A stretch of 64,000 nt of DNA. Origin: Apoderus coryli (Eukaryota > Arthropoda > Insecta > Coleoptera > Attelabidae). The notes under the pieces were generated by a model, which was not told where the DNA came from, did not search any database, and saw only the letters and a list, made by a program, of their open reading frames with translations. Where the stretch lies: assembly GCA_911728435.2 (NCBI GenBank), contig OU452198.1:39709902-39773901 (forward strand). The letters run 5' to 3'. The position numbers and the translations under genes are program-made. Positions 31,814 through 44,430 of this stretch are shown one piece after another. Position 1 is the stretch's first letter; each line of letters begins with the position of its first letter.

Positions 31814-32842
31814 ATGCCTGAACACTTAGAACTCCAACAACTCGTTGACGAAGAACAGGAGGATGAAGTTAAAATACGTCGTTCATCGTTAAAAACCAAA
31901 TATCCATATTTAGGATTAGTTTTGGCCACATTTAGCTCACTGTTTTTTTCACTATGCTCTGTTATTGTTAAGTGGATGACTGATGTAGATCCTATGGCTT
32001 TAGCAGCTTACCGATATGTTGGAGTATTATTACCAGCAATACCTATAGTTATTTATCGACAAGAACCACTGTTTCCTAAAGGTAAACGTATTATATTGAT
32101 ATTGAGATCACTAACTGGTACTGCAGCCTTAATGCTTAGTTTCTACGCCTTTAGACATATGCCGTTAGCTGATGCATCAGTGATAGTTTTTTCAGTGCCA
32201 GTTTTTACAGGAATTTTCGCAAGAATGTTTTTAAAAGAACCATGCGGCTTATTCAATGTTTTTTCTGTTATTCTAACTTTAATCGGAGTTGTTTTGATAA
32301 CGCGCCCACCAAGTATTTTCGGAAATGCAATCGATTCTTTAGGTGATAGTGAGAGTCACACTCCGGAAATGTGGGGAGCCGTTGCTGCATTTTCCGCTAC
32401 TCTCTTCGGTGCCACTGCTTATGTGCTCTTGCGAGCATTAAAAGGAATCCATTTCTCAGTTATCATGACAAATTTTGGATCAGTAGCTCTTTTCCAGTGT
32501 ATTTTAGTAACCAGCATTATCGGTGCCTTGTGTTTACCGCCTTGCGGGTTAGATAGATATCTTATAGTTGCCCTAGCTATTTTCAGCTTTTTGGGTCAAA
32601 TATTACTCACAGTTGCTTTACAAATTGAGCAAGCTGGCCCAGTAGCTATTGCTAGAAGTAGTGATATTGTATTTGCATTTATATGGCAAGTTTTATTTTT
32701 CGATGAGATACCGAATAGGTTTTCTGTTGGTGGTGCTATTCTCGTTATGAGCTCCGTTGTTTTGATAGGTTTAAGGAAGTGGATATTAGCCCTACCACAT
32801 GAGGCAGAATTAAGACGTAAATTGGGATTTTTAGCTAAATAG
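31814..32842 (+). CDS. SLC35G1: SLC35G1-like drug/metabolite transporter superfamily protein (342 aa)
   Basis: Membrane transporter with two EamA (DUF6) repeats and about ten hydrophobic segments. Human SLC35G1 has been placed in endoplasmic reticulum and plasma membrane; its substrate here cannot be told from sequence. An acidic cytosolic N-terminus (ELQQLVDEEQEDEVKIRR) is followed by segment 1, GLVLATFSSLFFSLCSVIVK. EamA motifs include DPMALAAYRYVGVLLPAIP, RSLTGTAALMLSFYAFRHMP, LADASVIVFSVPVFTGIFA and, in the second repeat, QIEQAGPVAIARSSDIVFAF. The whole CDS is one exon. An acceptor-like TTTTTAG at 31797-31803 directly precedes the ATG, suggesting an intron in the 5' UTR. Length matches the family. 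Confidence 0.9.
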   Translation: MPEHLELQQLVDEEQEDEVKIRRSSLKTKYPYLGLVLATFSSLFFSLCSVIVKWMTDVDPMALAAYRYVGVLLPAIPIVIYRQEPLFPKGKRIILILRSLTGTAALMLSFYAFRHMPLADASVIVFSVPVFTGIFARMFLKEPCGLFNVFSVILTLIGVVLITRPPSIFGNAIDSLGDSESHTPEMWGAVAAFSATLFGATAYVLLRALKGIHFSVIMTNFGSVALFQCILVTSIIGALCLPPCGLDRYLIVALAIFSFLGQILLTVALQIEQAGPVAIARSSDIVFAFIWQVLFFDEIPNRFSVGGAILVMSSVVLIGLRKWILALPHEAELRRKLGFLAK

Positions 32843-33143
32843 AGATAATTGATAACAATGCGTGAATTTTACCAATTAAGTTTGATTTGAAAGACGTTAG
32901 GGACATTGATAATGCTTTGGTTTGATATTATTGTGGGAAACTGTAAAGGCTAAAAATTCTAAGGGCCGTTACACTGTCAATGACGGTCAGTAACTAATTA
33001 TATATATCAAATGATGTTCTATATTGATTATAATGTAAAGCAGAAACATAATAATAATAGTACCTAATAACTACTCAACATTGCATAATACCTATATCTA
33101 TATTTTTTACAAGAACAAATTGGAAACTTATCCCAAACTGTTA

Positions 33144-34538
33144 ATTGAATTTTGTGAATTATCAGGTTTCGGGAAAAATGAAAATTTTATTGTGGTCAGT
33201 TCACTCATATACTGGTTTATTTCAGATTAAAACATAAACATTCATTTAGAAAAAGATTTTTTTGCTGTTATGGTCGCATACATCGTTTGTTATGATTATT
33301 TATTTCCAGATATAACTTTTGTTTCTAAGCCTGAAGACGTGCATATATAGAATAGAAACGTCTTTATTTTTAACTCGGCGAAGGGCAGCAAAGCTGTTTT
33401 CTTAACCGAGCATATATGTTTTACAATACATCATTATTCATAACACTAAGCATATAATAATATACATTCATAACAATAAGCATATAATAATACAGTAAAC
33501 TACAACTAAAACAAACTACAACTAAAACTAAAGAGACCCACTCCCCATATAAAATTTTAATGACATAAATATACTAGAAAATTAACCGCATTATCCACTA
33601 CTAAAGAGCAATCGATCCTTTAACTTTTTTTTTAAAAGAGCTGTAACTTAGGTTCAGGAACTGTTCTCCAATCTCTGAATCATTGTACACACTGGGAACC
33701 ACGTAAGAGAAGGTGCGCTTAAACAGCGTAGTACGGTGGCGAGGTATGTTAGCAGATTACAATATCGCGTAGAACGATTATGGATTGCACATCGAAAAGA
33801 AAGTTTTGTACGCAAATATGTGGGATTTCCAGTTTTGAGAAGCCTGTATACGAAGCAAGCAATACGATATTTTAGTCTGTTGTGCATGTTCAACCATCCC
33901 AAAGTAAATAATTTATCACTCACATGGTCTCTCATTCTAAGATCATTTATAAAACGTATGCATGAATTCTGAATCCGCTGGATTCTATTTTTTGAATGAG
34001 TATCCAGGCAAGGACCATACATGATATACGCATAATTGTATTGTGAGAGCACCAGAGATTCACAAAGTTGTTTTTTTAATTTGCTACCTCAAACTGTCTT
34101 ACTCCTATACAAATTCCTAAGTGATATAATAGACTTTTGTACTAATTTACCCACTTGCGTTTTAAATCTAAGGTCACTATCGAAAACGACGCCTAAATTC
34201 CTGGCTTCCTTTACCACAGGTAAGCCAACGTTATCTACAGAGAAAATCATATTTTGATAAGACCATTCCCGGTTTGGTCCGAAAAACATAACCAGTGACT
34301 TTGATGGATTAAGCTTTAAACCACTTTTTGTGGAATATTCGTAAATACTTTTGAGAGAATTGTTTATTTTTTCGACTGCAAGTTGACTTTGTTCTAATGA
34401 AAAACTAGTGTAGAACTGCGTGTCATCCGCATATATATATATTATATATATATTGACACGAAACGTTGCAATAGAGACTACACCAAGTTAATTGGAATTT
34501 TCATTTTTCCCGAAACCTGATAATTAACAAAATTCAAT
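33144..34538. repeat. pair of about 43-bp inverted repeats enclosing a retrotransposon fragment
   Basis: 33144-33186 (ATTGAATTTTGTGAATTATC, then AGGTTTCGGGAAAAATG, then AAAATT) is repeated in inverse at 34495-34538 with one or two mismatches. The inner DNA is the minus-strand RT fragment at 33345-34440. This may be a DNA element that received the retrotransposon, or an inversion-type duplication; no transposase and no target duplication were seen. Confidence 0.65.
33345..34440 (-). pseudogene. 3' part of a non-LTR retrotransposon RT
   Basis: Reading the minus strand, it opens at the RT active site YADDTQFYTSFSLEQSQLAV (YADD at 34433-34422). It continues with NPSKSLVMFFGPN, EARNLGVVFDSDLRFKTQVG (34289-34089), then SKNRIQRIQNSCIRFINDLR and LFTLGWLNMHNRLKYRIACF (34052-33654). 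The 5' part is missing and a frame shift separates the two ORFs. The 3' end is near 33345, with an AATAAAGACG-type signal. Confidence 0.8.
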
Positions 34539-35950
34539 GTATACATTATTAGCGGTACCAATTATGGACCGCTCGGCACGCCGAAGGCTGTTGTGAAACC
34601 GCCCCTAACCTACTAATTTAGCTAACAGGTAGGTACATTAACACGATAAGTGAAATACATTTGTTCAGTGGTCAGATATCAGTTTAAATCCCGATATAAT
34701 TAATAATAAAAATATGTGATTATTATTATCTCAAACTTAATTGGTAAATCATTATCAGTATCGTTATTTTGAAACCACCAGTCACAAGGCGGAATTCAAT
34801 GGTGTCGAACTCTCGAATGCCTCTTATGCTTTGCTTGTATAGAGCCTGATCCAATGGGCTCGCGTCATGGTAGCGTCTGTATTTTGCGTTGTAATAATTG
34901 GAAATCGTCGGATTCTGGTTTTATGAATTATAGCATAATGTTAGTTACTTGCTTTTTATAATTATATACATTTTATTTTCGAAGTGATAAAATAACTTTT
35001 CTAGTCATCATTTCATATATTTATACAGTCAACTATTTAATTTTAAAGCAATATTTTATTTCTTAGACAATTATTATATTGGAATTATTGCGTGCACGTA
35101 GGTTTCCCAAAAAAAAAAAGATCTGGAATTTCTAAATAATTAAGAGTTTTCTTGTGTAGTCTAGAATTAGTGAGAAACTTTAGGTTTTCTGTAAAAAGGA
35201 TAATCGATATTTTTTACTAAGCACCTTTATATGACCTCTGTAAGACCAAAGATTTATTGTTATTTATGTTATATGATTTATTTTTTGTTAAATGATGATT
35301 TATATTTGTTATGTTTTAAAGTTTGGGTGTGAATATAAATTGGTAATTAACTTGGAGTTTCAATAAATTAATACTGAATCAAGAACTAAACCAATTTTTT
35401 ATGATTAAATTTAAGACTTCAGAGCTCTTAAGTCGTATATTTTGTATATTGCTCTAATCTATTTAACTTTGTCTCCAAGCCTTTTTTGTTCATCATTTAT
35501 CCATTTGAAAGAAGACAACAAAATAAAAAGCTCACGAATTTCGTTCGTAGAAGTGTTTTAGCCCAACAAATCAAATTCCAAAGCTAGAAAACGCAGGAAT
35601 GTACGTTAAACTTGTGTTTAATATTAAACATTGACTTGACGTGTCTATGTATAGAATTCCATTAAACTTTTTAAAGAATAATAAAGATATTATTAAAACC
35701 TTGAACAACAAAATAATATCATAACACAACTACATTCAGAAGTTATAACATTTTTATTAATAATTATTTATAATTTATACAATGGCATTCTTTTAAATAA
35801 CCCATTAATATATATATTATATATAGATATCACTATTTCACACAAAATGCTTTCCAAAATCAAAATATCCTTTTAAAAAAAGTACGTAACTATTTATTCG
35901 TATTATAAATATACCAACAGACTTAAACTAATCCTAATGACTTCTTATTT
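34539..35950. other. no gene; AT-rich, includes likely 3' UTR of the RSRC2-like gene
   Basis: No coding frame with recognisable motifs. A short poly-A run occurs at 35110-35120 on the plus strand. Confidence 0.4.
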
Positions 35951-38939
35951 TTATCGTTGAAAACTGCCGAAACCTAGACCGACTCCACGCATCGTATGTG
36001 TAGCAGTTCGCGCTACTTCATATTGTTGTTCCATGGATGAAAACATTTCCTCTTGTTTTTTGAGAACATCATTTGCACCTGTACCTGAAGAACCTTCAAC
36101 TCTGATGCCCATGAGTCTTTTGAACTTACTTGAAGTTTTATCTGAAATCATATTATTGATTTTAAACTAAAACGACAGACAGAAAGGTAGGGTGATTTTT
36201 TCCACATGCAGCGACTGGGAAACAAACAAGTGTTAGATTTAGCAATTAGAAAATTCCAAGGTTATTCGAGAACGATCAGCATAGATAGATATATTTATTC
36301 ACCATCTTATGTTACAAAACATGTATAGTACGTCAAAAAAGAACAAAAATTAATCAATCAAAGTTACAGCAACAAAGAAAGGCTTACAAACAAACTAAAA
36401 TAGCAACAACATAAAACAAACTAAAATCTAGAAAAATCTTACAATATCGCTTCTGAAATAGTCCTCAAAGGTATAAAAAGCTTGATATCAAAAATGATTA
36501 AATACTTTTGTTAAACTTGTCTTCACCAAGGTTCTTTATGTGAGACGGCAGCTTATTATAAAATTTAACACAATAATAGGCAGAACCTTTCCTAGTCCTA
36601 TGTCATTTCGATTTCGCGTACCATAATTATGCATATCAGAGTGAAGAGTGAAATGCGAGGCATTTGTTCGAATGTAGCCAAGACAGTTTAAGATGTACAA
36701 GGAAGGCAAAGTAAGTAGTCCGTGTTCAACAAAATACTTTTTACAGCAGTCACGCCAACCGAGCCCCAACATTGTACGTAAACATCTCCTCTGTAGCTTG
36801 AAGATTTTCATTGCATGGGAACTATGTCCCCAGTTCAAAATACCATACGACATACGGGAAACAAAATAACCGTGATATACGGTCAACAGACTGGCGATTG
36901 AAACACTCTGCCCAAGCCTTCTGATGAGATATATGACCCTGGACAGCGAGCACCCAAGCTCTCGAACATGACTCTCCCAGGTTAATTTAGGATCAAGATG
37001 AACCCCAAGGAACTTGGGATAAGCGGAGAACGCAATGTAAAGTTCATGCTCTGAGTTTTAGCCTGATTCAAGCTCAGTTCATTTGCCAGAAACCAATTGC
37101 CTATGTCAGTCTCAACAGCATTAACCAACTCCCCTAAAGGGTCGTTTGGTCGATATCTAATCAGACTAGTTGTGTCGTCAGTAAAGAGGATTATATTTGA
37201 GTCTTCTTAAAATTTGTATAAATCATTTACGTATATTAAAAACAGTAAAGGTCCCAAAACCGACCCCTGAGGCACACCCCGTCCAACCCTTCGTCTCTCC
37301 GAGCATCGTCCCCCATACAAAACGTGCTGAAAACGATCGCTGAGATAAGAGCTAACCAAGGCAACACTGTCAACATCAAAGTTATAGTAAGAGAGTTTCT
37401 GAAGAAGTATCTCGTGTGAGACACAATCAAAAGCCTTAGTGAGGTCATAAAAGGAAGCAAATGTGTCACAGCCCTGCTCCATGCCATCCGCATAGTTGGA
37501 GCGTGAACAGTAAAGCAATACTTTGTAGTTTTATGGACAAAACTCAAGCTGATCTGAGAAAATACGGTAATTATCAACAATTTATAAAAAAGAAAATAAG
37601 TTAGAGCATTGTAGTACCTAATTGAAATTAATCAAGCAAAAAAACTACCCCTCAACTCACCATCTGCAAATGTAGTAGCCTCATAAACTTTTGAAGCCTT
37701 ACTACTACCAGCAGCCGTGTTCACTCCAGGCAACAACTTAACAACTGGTTTATCAACTTCTGGTTCTTTTGCTTTTTGCCACAATAGTTTCCTTTTCTCG
37801 ATCTGATCTCTAAATCGTCCAGTGATACCAGGCATGAAAAATCGATCCTTGTTCCCCGCCTCTGCTGCTTTCTCTTCGGACATTGATGTCTTAAGATCTG
37901 CCGGAGTAACGTATTGAGAATCTGGTGTCTTAATTTCTATACCTATAAATTGATATAAAAATCGGATAAATTATTAATCAACATCTTTATAATATTCCTC
38001 TTCAAAACGTACCTAGTTTATCAAGTCTGTCCATTTTGTAATTTGCTCTGTCATATCGTCTGGAAAACCCAGTACTTTTCTGAGTGTTTTTCTCTCTCGA
38101 ACGTGATCGAGACCGCCTTGGTGATCTACTTTTACGTTCATTACTTCTGCTACGTCTTCGATCTCTGTCTCTTCTATCTTTGCTATATCTATCGTCTCTT
38201 GAAGATCTGCAAAAATTTAAAACCTCATCAGATGCAATATTTTAAAAAGCCCCATTACTTAAAATACAAATAATAAAGTAATCCCACATAACCTAATCGC
38301 TCCCGATATACAAAACTTGTAGGTAGGTAGGTAATCGATTTCTTTAGCAACATGTAAGGTTAAAATAAAAATTAATAAAATACTCTACTTGACTATAAAC
38401 CATTTTGTCAAAGTTAATTAGCTCGAACTGTGTTTCAAACAGAAACTAGTACCACGCAGTCAACGATTGATTAATTAATAAACTTACCTGTCATCACGTC
38501 TATCCCTTCTATCATCTCTGTATCTATCCCTGTCTCGTCGGTCACCATCCCGATCGTCTCTGCCATTTCTGTACCTATCTCTTTTCTCTTCATTCCAATC
38601 ATCTCGCCTGCTTCTCTCCCTACAATCATTTTGTTCATCCCGCCTTGGATTCCGCCTATCTTCATCTTTATAAGACCGATCTCTATTACTATCTATATCA
38701 TCTCTTCGTCTACTATCTCGTTCTTCATTCTCTCTTCTACTACTACCAGTCCTTTCTTCTTTGCGCCCCACAGGACTACTTCTGTCTCTTTCATTACTAG
38801 AACTAGATTTTCGTTCATCTTTTGTTGTCGAATGATTCTTCCTTACTGGTGGTAAATCATTGGGCGCATCATCGTTTGAGTCCTGTTGAAGAAAATGTCT
38901 CTTACCTAACCGAAGCGAAGTAATTATGTTTGCGGACAT
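35951..38939 (-). CDS. RSRC2: RSRC2-like arginine/serine-rich protein (4 exons, 372 aa)
   Basis: Nuclear RS-type protein, probably linked to RNA processing (inferred). Exons: 38939-38488, 38206-38013, 37942-37661 and 36141-35951, with phases 2, 1 and 1 consistent at every join. Residues 1-150 begin MSANIITSLRLGKRHFLQQD, then become an Arg/Asp/Ser-rich low-complexity tract. Exon 2 adds an RS stretch (RKSRSPRRSRSRSRE) and RRYDRANYKMDRLDKLG. Exon 3 has IEIKTPDSQYVTPADLKTSM, MPGITGRFRDQIEKRKLLW and YEATTFAD. The last exon carries SSKFKRLMGIRVEGSSG, then QQYEVARTATHTMRGVGLGF. The KFxRLMG block matches the SMAP-type C-terminal domain of RSRC2 and small acidic protein, as I recall it. The third intron (36142-37660) contains a same-strand retrotransposon fragment. 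Confidence 0.75.
36290..37555 (-). pseudogene. non-LTR RT fragment in the last intron of the RSRC2-like gene
   Basis: Minus strand: FYDLTKAFDCVSHEILLQKL and GVPQGSVLGPLLFLIYVNDL (37518-37207), then interrupted frames with FTDDTT. 36886-36536 follows, with MSYGILNWGHSSHAMKIFKL, then HNYGTRNRNDIG. It ends near 36290 with an AATAAATAT signal. It has stops and frame changes, and is in the same orientation as the host transcript. Confidence 0.8.
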
Positions 38940-39177
38940 AATCTGGGAGTGCTGGTTCAGACTTTTTTGTCGCTAGCAAGATAATAAAATAAGATTCTGT
39001 TATAAATAAGGTTTAATTTACAGATCTTAAAAAATACTTTAATATACATTATAATTATTTGGCTATTTCAAAAGAGTAACTTCCATAAGCAACGAAACCT
39101 GTAAGAATGTGGAAATCCTGCAAATTTTAATAATAATAAAAAACATGGACATGGATTACATGGTTATTATTAAGTTA

Positions 39178-39960
39178 GCAATGAAGAATCTTCTGATGAA
39201 CCAACAGTAGTCAACCTGCCACGTTTTGATTCCGAGGAGGAAGATGAAGAAGAGAACCATTCCCCTTGCTGTACTGAAACAGCAGTTGTCTAAAAATAAA
39301 ATTCCAGTTTGACCTGACGTTCATAAGCCTGCTCCTGCTCCACAATTTACTGAGATTTTTGGAGTCCCTTAATTTATCAAAGACATTGAGGGTACAACAC
39401 CATATAACATTTTCAAGTTATTTATCACAGATTCGTGTTTCAAACGAATCTTTATGCTGAACAAAACAAATTGTCCAGTGGGAATGGCTATGCTCCTACA
39501 AATCCGTCTGAGATGAAGACATTTTTTAGATTAAATTTATTGGGTATCAAACGCCGTCCCAGCTATAAGGATTACTGGTCAACTGCTGAATTACACGACG
39601 CGTTTGTCAGCTCAGTGATTGGATTTGTTCCAACATAATTGAGAAAAATGCCTAAATCCTGATCAAGTGGTCTTTGTAGAGAGATGTGTGTGTTAGCCGA
39701 CAAATCAGGTTACTGCCTGTGTTGGACACATCAAATGTAAATTCTCATATTTATAATCGGTTGGAATTACCAAAAATGACTGCAAAAGAATTTAGACGAA
39801 GTGTCATAAATGGATTATTGACAGACCCCTGTGGACCAAAAGCGAAAATATGCTACATCGTCAAACGTTGGAATTAAAAAAAATATTAACCTCAGACAAC
39901 AGTCATCTTCCATCAGCCCAAAATGGGTACCAGAAGATGTAATGTTTTTAATTGTTATAA
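39178..39960 (+). pseudogene. piggyBac-type transposase pseudogene
   Basis: Acidic start SNEESSDEPTVVNLPRFDSE, then DIEGTTPYNIFKLF, FQTNLYAEQNKLSS, then GIKRRPSYKDYWSTAELHDA. These follow the order of the N-terminal part of PGBD4-like transposases (IFELFF...QTNLYA...MGIVRLPSLRDYWS). A later frame has KEFRRSVINGLLTDPCGPKA. Multiple shifts and large internal losses remove the catalytic Asp region. TTAA ends could not be fixed. Confidence 0.75.
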
Positions 39961-40767
39961 AAGATTCATATTATTATATCTAAAACTTATCAATGTAGTG
40001 CTGGCTGATTTAGTATGGTTAATTTTTAAAATACAAGAAATTTCGGTAATTGTATTGTACAATAGTTAATCTAATAAAAGAGATGATTCACAAAATGCAT
40101 TAACTACAAAGTTTCGTTGCCAATAGAAGTCATTAGTATTATTCCTAGTTCAGGAACCAAAACAATTACAGATGAGTCAAACCGTTGGTATAGAGTAATA
40201 TTACAAGACACGTTGAACCACTTCGCCAAAACACTTTAAATCTCGATACCCGTTTCGAATTAAATGAAGTTTAATAATTATCTCCTGACGATTATGAACA
40301 ACATTAGCGAAAGGTGCGTCAAGATTTGGTGAAATGGTAAAACGTGTCTTTAAAAATAAAGGAACTTATTTAAACAAAAGAAAAAAAATTCACCTTAAAA
40401 ACCCTTTTAGTCTAGATAATTTTTGTGTGTTTGATGTTTAGTATCGTACTCACCAGATGGCGTCTTCATTCTGCCGAATTTGGATAACTGCCATTTCATC
40501 GTGGTAGGTCTTGACATAAGGTCTTTACAATATAGTAAGAGTAATTGTTAATATCAATCAAAATTCAAGTAAATTTCATTTTTATTATTTTTTTCAATAA
40601 ACAGTAGTATGTTATGCTAAGCAGATATAATTATATATAAATGGTTACTATCTTCATGGCTTCATTTTTGATAATTAACACAGGTGAAAATGTCATAATA
40701 CTAATGTGGATAGTTAGTAGAAATCATTGAATTAATTGTAACTGATTGTATATGTGTAAGAGGCTGT

Positions 40768-42311
40768 TTAAATTGCATCTGCTATTAAATCGGCCATGAT
40801 AAGAGACGAAGGAATATCTACCAATATTGTGCAGTCAGGTCCGCTTATACAACTTATAATGAGCATTCGATTATAATAACTTATTTTCCGTATTCCGGCA
40901 AAAGCAGAACAATTCCAAGAATAAGTTCCGGGCTTGTTTAACAAAACACAATTGCTGTGATATATACCCCACACTTTACAGAAATGTATAAGAATGATCA
41001 TTCTTTTGTGGCTATAGGCCAAAGCAAGTAGAGTTTGGCTCTCAACTACTGACCGATCACCACTGTTGAGTCGTGGATCGACGAAACGGCCGTCTGATGA
41101 TCTATAGTGGTTGACAGACAAACTCTAGAAAATTTAAATCTCGTTTTATTAGACAAGCTTGTAACTTATAATCTTTGAGGCATTACATTCGTTTGTTGTA
41201 ACTTAAGAAACTATTGCAAATAAATGATTTATGTGTCTTTGAAAACTTTGGTATTGGTCAGACGTTGCTGCAAATTACGACCATCAAAACTATGCCTAGG
41301 AATGGAACGGTAACATCCAGAGTTTTTGAAGGCTCAACAAATAATATAGAACAATAACACAAATACATTATATACAATACGATTAGGCTTGTTAACTGTT
41401 ACAGTTAATTCCAATAGAAGTATCCTATCCTCGACGTAAGTTCAAGTAAATGTGTCATTAAGACTTTTTCAGTTTAACTAGAACTATTCTGTATCGAAGT
41501 AAAGTTGACTAAAGCAAGCCTGCATTGAAGTTTTAATTTAATGTGGGTACTTTTTAGACACAAAAAATACTGCTAAAAAACAAAAAACATTCTGAAAGTT
41601 ACCTAAGTACTAGGTCTTTTTGAGACCTTCACCGAATCACTCATGGGGACGGTAAGATCCTAGTATTCTTCTATTGCACCGGTATGAATATTTCGAACCT
41701 TGAACGACTGAGATTCGTGAAAATACACTATAAGTAATGGTGCTTATGAAGAATTTTGCATACTAAACCTCTGACGCAACTACTCAGCGGATCAGGTTAA
41801 GCTAACGAGAGAAACAATTTATTTAGCCATTTAAAACACACAAAAAATCGGCCATTTTTGCACAATACCCATGAATTTAACGTTTACAAAAGGTTTTTTA
41901 TAGTTACTTAACTCCTTTGAGAAATTAAAAATATATATATCTAAATTAGTTACCTCGCTCATATCCATTTCCACGTTGTCATAATTAACGTCCTCTTGTT
42001 TATTTTCATGGGCATGCTTTTGAGCCTTTGATACTCCACTAGCGTCACAGTGAGTGGCCTGTCAAGAATTTGTGTGTTGATCGAACTAGTAATACAGCAA
42101 ATTATTTATTATTTTGTTTTTCAGCATATCAGAAAAAAATATATTTACAATTATGTAAATATAAAGAAAAATCAATAGGTATAACAAAATATAATACAAT
42201 AAAGATTAATGGCGTCCATTAAATTGGATAATGCTTATGACTTACCGAATATTTTTCGTCCCCTGAATCGTCGCATTCGTCATCACTTCCGTAATTTAGT
42301 AGAGAATTCAT
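40768..42311 (-). CDS. hypothetical protein, candidate 3-exon gene
   Basis: Not recognised. Exon 1, 42311-42246, reads MNSLLNYGSDDECDDSGDEK before a GTAAGT donor. Exon 2, 42058-41954, has AG and GT borders and reads ATHCDASGVSKAQKHAHENK, then EDVNYDNVEMDMSE. A possible last exon, 41124-40768, after TTTTCTAG, continues in phase 0 with SLSVNHYRSSDGRFVDPRLN to ILVDIPSSLIMADLIADAI and a stop. All junctions are phase 0, giving 175 residues. The acidic LLNYGSDDE start is common in small nuclear proteins. Exons 1 and 2 look like a genuine gene start; exon 3 is less certain. Confidence 0.45.
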
Positions 42312-44095
42312 TGTACTATTATAACTTGCTACAGTGAAGAGTATAATTAAATTTAACTTATAAATTAACACTAACTAACACCACTTTTTCGTAATTCGAA
42401 AATGGAAATGTAATGTTATATGTTATTAATGTTGTGTTTTTTGTATTGTCTGTCTGTATTGACTGACTTGACTTGACACTTCAGCTCAGTGTTGCCAGAT
42501 GTATCTTACTAAAAATCCCTAGATAAATCCAAAAAAATCATTAGAAATGTACAAACCAAAAACTAGTTGATAAATTACTGACAATATCTTTATTAACCCT
42601 TTGAGGACTAGTGGTTATTGTTGAAAACCACATATCTAAACTTATGTATCTAATTACCTGGGGGTTTCTACTGTTAACCACACTGTTTAACTGGTTGCCT
42701 AAATTGCACAACAGATTATTCCGTAGTGCTGGCTAGCATTCTTTTATTTCTTTTTGTACCGAGCCAATGAGAATCATCGTGCGCGCGTCTGCTTGTCGTA
42801 AGCCGGGTTTATACAGCAGAGGTATGTTTTGTGTTGCTAATATTTTTTATTTAATTATTTACTTTTGGGATGCTTAAAGTTTTGATTACAAATTAGTTGT
42901 TATTTAATTACCTACATATTTTAATTAAAGTTTGAAAATCTAAAAAGTATTGAACAAGTTAAAAAATCTATATACATACGGTTAATAATACGTAGATCGA
43001 AGATCGTTTGTCGCTAAATCCATGATAAATGGATGTTTTTTTGTACCAGGGATAAATCTCAGACACATGGAGAAGGGAGGATGAGCTTCGACGAATGCGC
43101 ATCAGGCTCTACATGCCTCTGATGCGCAGCCACTTTTCCGAAGACACTATGCGTTCGGCCATTTTCTAGTCACAAACGTCAAAAAAGCAAAATACTGCTA
43201 TAGTTGGTGTGGTTATGTTCTTTCACTAAAACAGTTTGCTTCTATTTCTTAATTGTGTGGACGTACTTTGGATATTCGTTTTTTATTAGTGCCGTTCGTG
43301 TTTAGTTTATTGCGTAGTTTAAAGGAAAAAGGATATGCGTTAATTAGTGTTAAGTGTAGGGGTAGTTATGGCATGCTGTACTGTTAAAAGCTGTACCACA
43401 ATTGTAAATTGTACCGAATTTAATACCTACGCAACCATTCCGACTATTCTTCAACCATTCCGACATATTCCATATTTATTGTATAAAAGAAATTCAAAAA
43501 AAAAACAATCATACACACAAATTTTGTTTATATTAACACCATTAATATTATGAAGACAGTTGTTTATTATTATACATGTTTTTAGCATAAGATATTTTGG
43601 AATTGAGGAGAGTTTCTCTGCCGAGGTTTTTCCCCTCATGAATTCCAGGCTAACTTTCTTATTACTTATTATAAATAAATTAAGAATATTACAAATTTCG
43701 TGGTTTCTTTGCCCCTCTAATTTCCCTAATTTTGTCATGTGTATTCTGGGTAAGTTGTATTGAAAAGGGTGACAATGTTACACAGCGTCGATGGAAGTGG
43801 AAGATATTTATGTAGTTTCATAAACGAACACGGGTAAGTATACCATAGTCCAAAGATTATCGTATAGATCTATATTCGGTGGTTATACTACAATAGATGA
43901 AACAAATACCTATTTTATTACGTTCATTCGATAAATAATTAATGCAGTAAAGATTGATGATTATCGCATGTTTCCAATATAAATATTATCTGAAACAAAT
44001 GATAGCATTTGTTTTTGCAATTATTAACCTACAATTTATGTACGGTTTTCGTATCGTAAAAACAAATTTGCCCATACCCTGAAAGCCTAAGCTAG
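42312..44095. other. no gene supported; one GC-rich hairpin
   Basis: A 10-bp inverted pair TGCGCATCAG / CTGATGCGCA lies at 43096-43105 and 43119-43128. A short frame from 43367 (MACCTVKSCTTIVNCTEF) has a Cys pattern faintly like a THAP start but no following FxFP motif. Confidence 0.35.
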
Positions 44096-44430
44096 AAGAT
44101 GGCGCCCCCAATGTTGTTCCTAGAGATTTTTTGAGTGTGCATTTGTCAACGTTCCAATAGTGCCAGTTTTCCGACAATGGTGCCAGATTAAAAAAAAATC
44201 ATTTTGTATATGGTGTATGCCTGGCTGCCTGCAGTGCTGTCTCTTTTTATTATTTAATAATGGAAAGGTCGATAAACTTGTCGCGACAATTCAGGACTGG
44301 CTCAAGCATCATACAGAAAAAAATTCTCTCTCCTCAAACTCCCAATTAAAAAATCGCCAAAGGATGCTTGATTGGGCCATTTTTGGCACAATTGTGCAGC
44401 CTGGAACAACCCTGGGCGCCCCCCATTAAT
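44096..44430 (+). mobile_element. possible hAT remnant with inverted ends
   Basis: GGCGCCCCCAATGTTGTTCC (44101-44120) is partly mirrored by GGAACAACCCTGGGCGCCCC (44403-44422). The frame between them (SFCIWCMPGCLQCCLFLLF, DWLKHHTEKN) loosely resembles the TTF-type zinc-finger region of ZMYM-like hAT transposases. Weak evidence. Confidence 0.3.

Noticed and set aside
43347..43553. Possible THAP start MACCTVKSC
   Set aside because: Only a C-x4-C pattern; no FxFP motif, no following exon, simple sequence afterwards.
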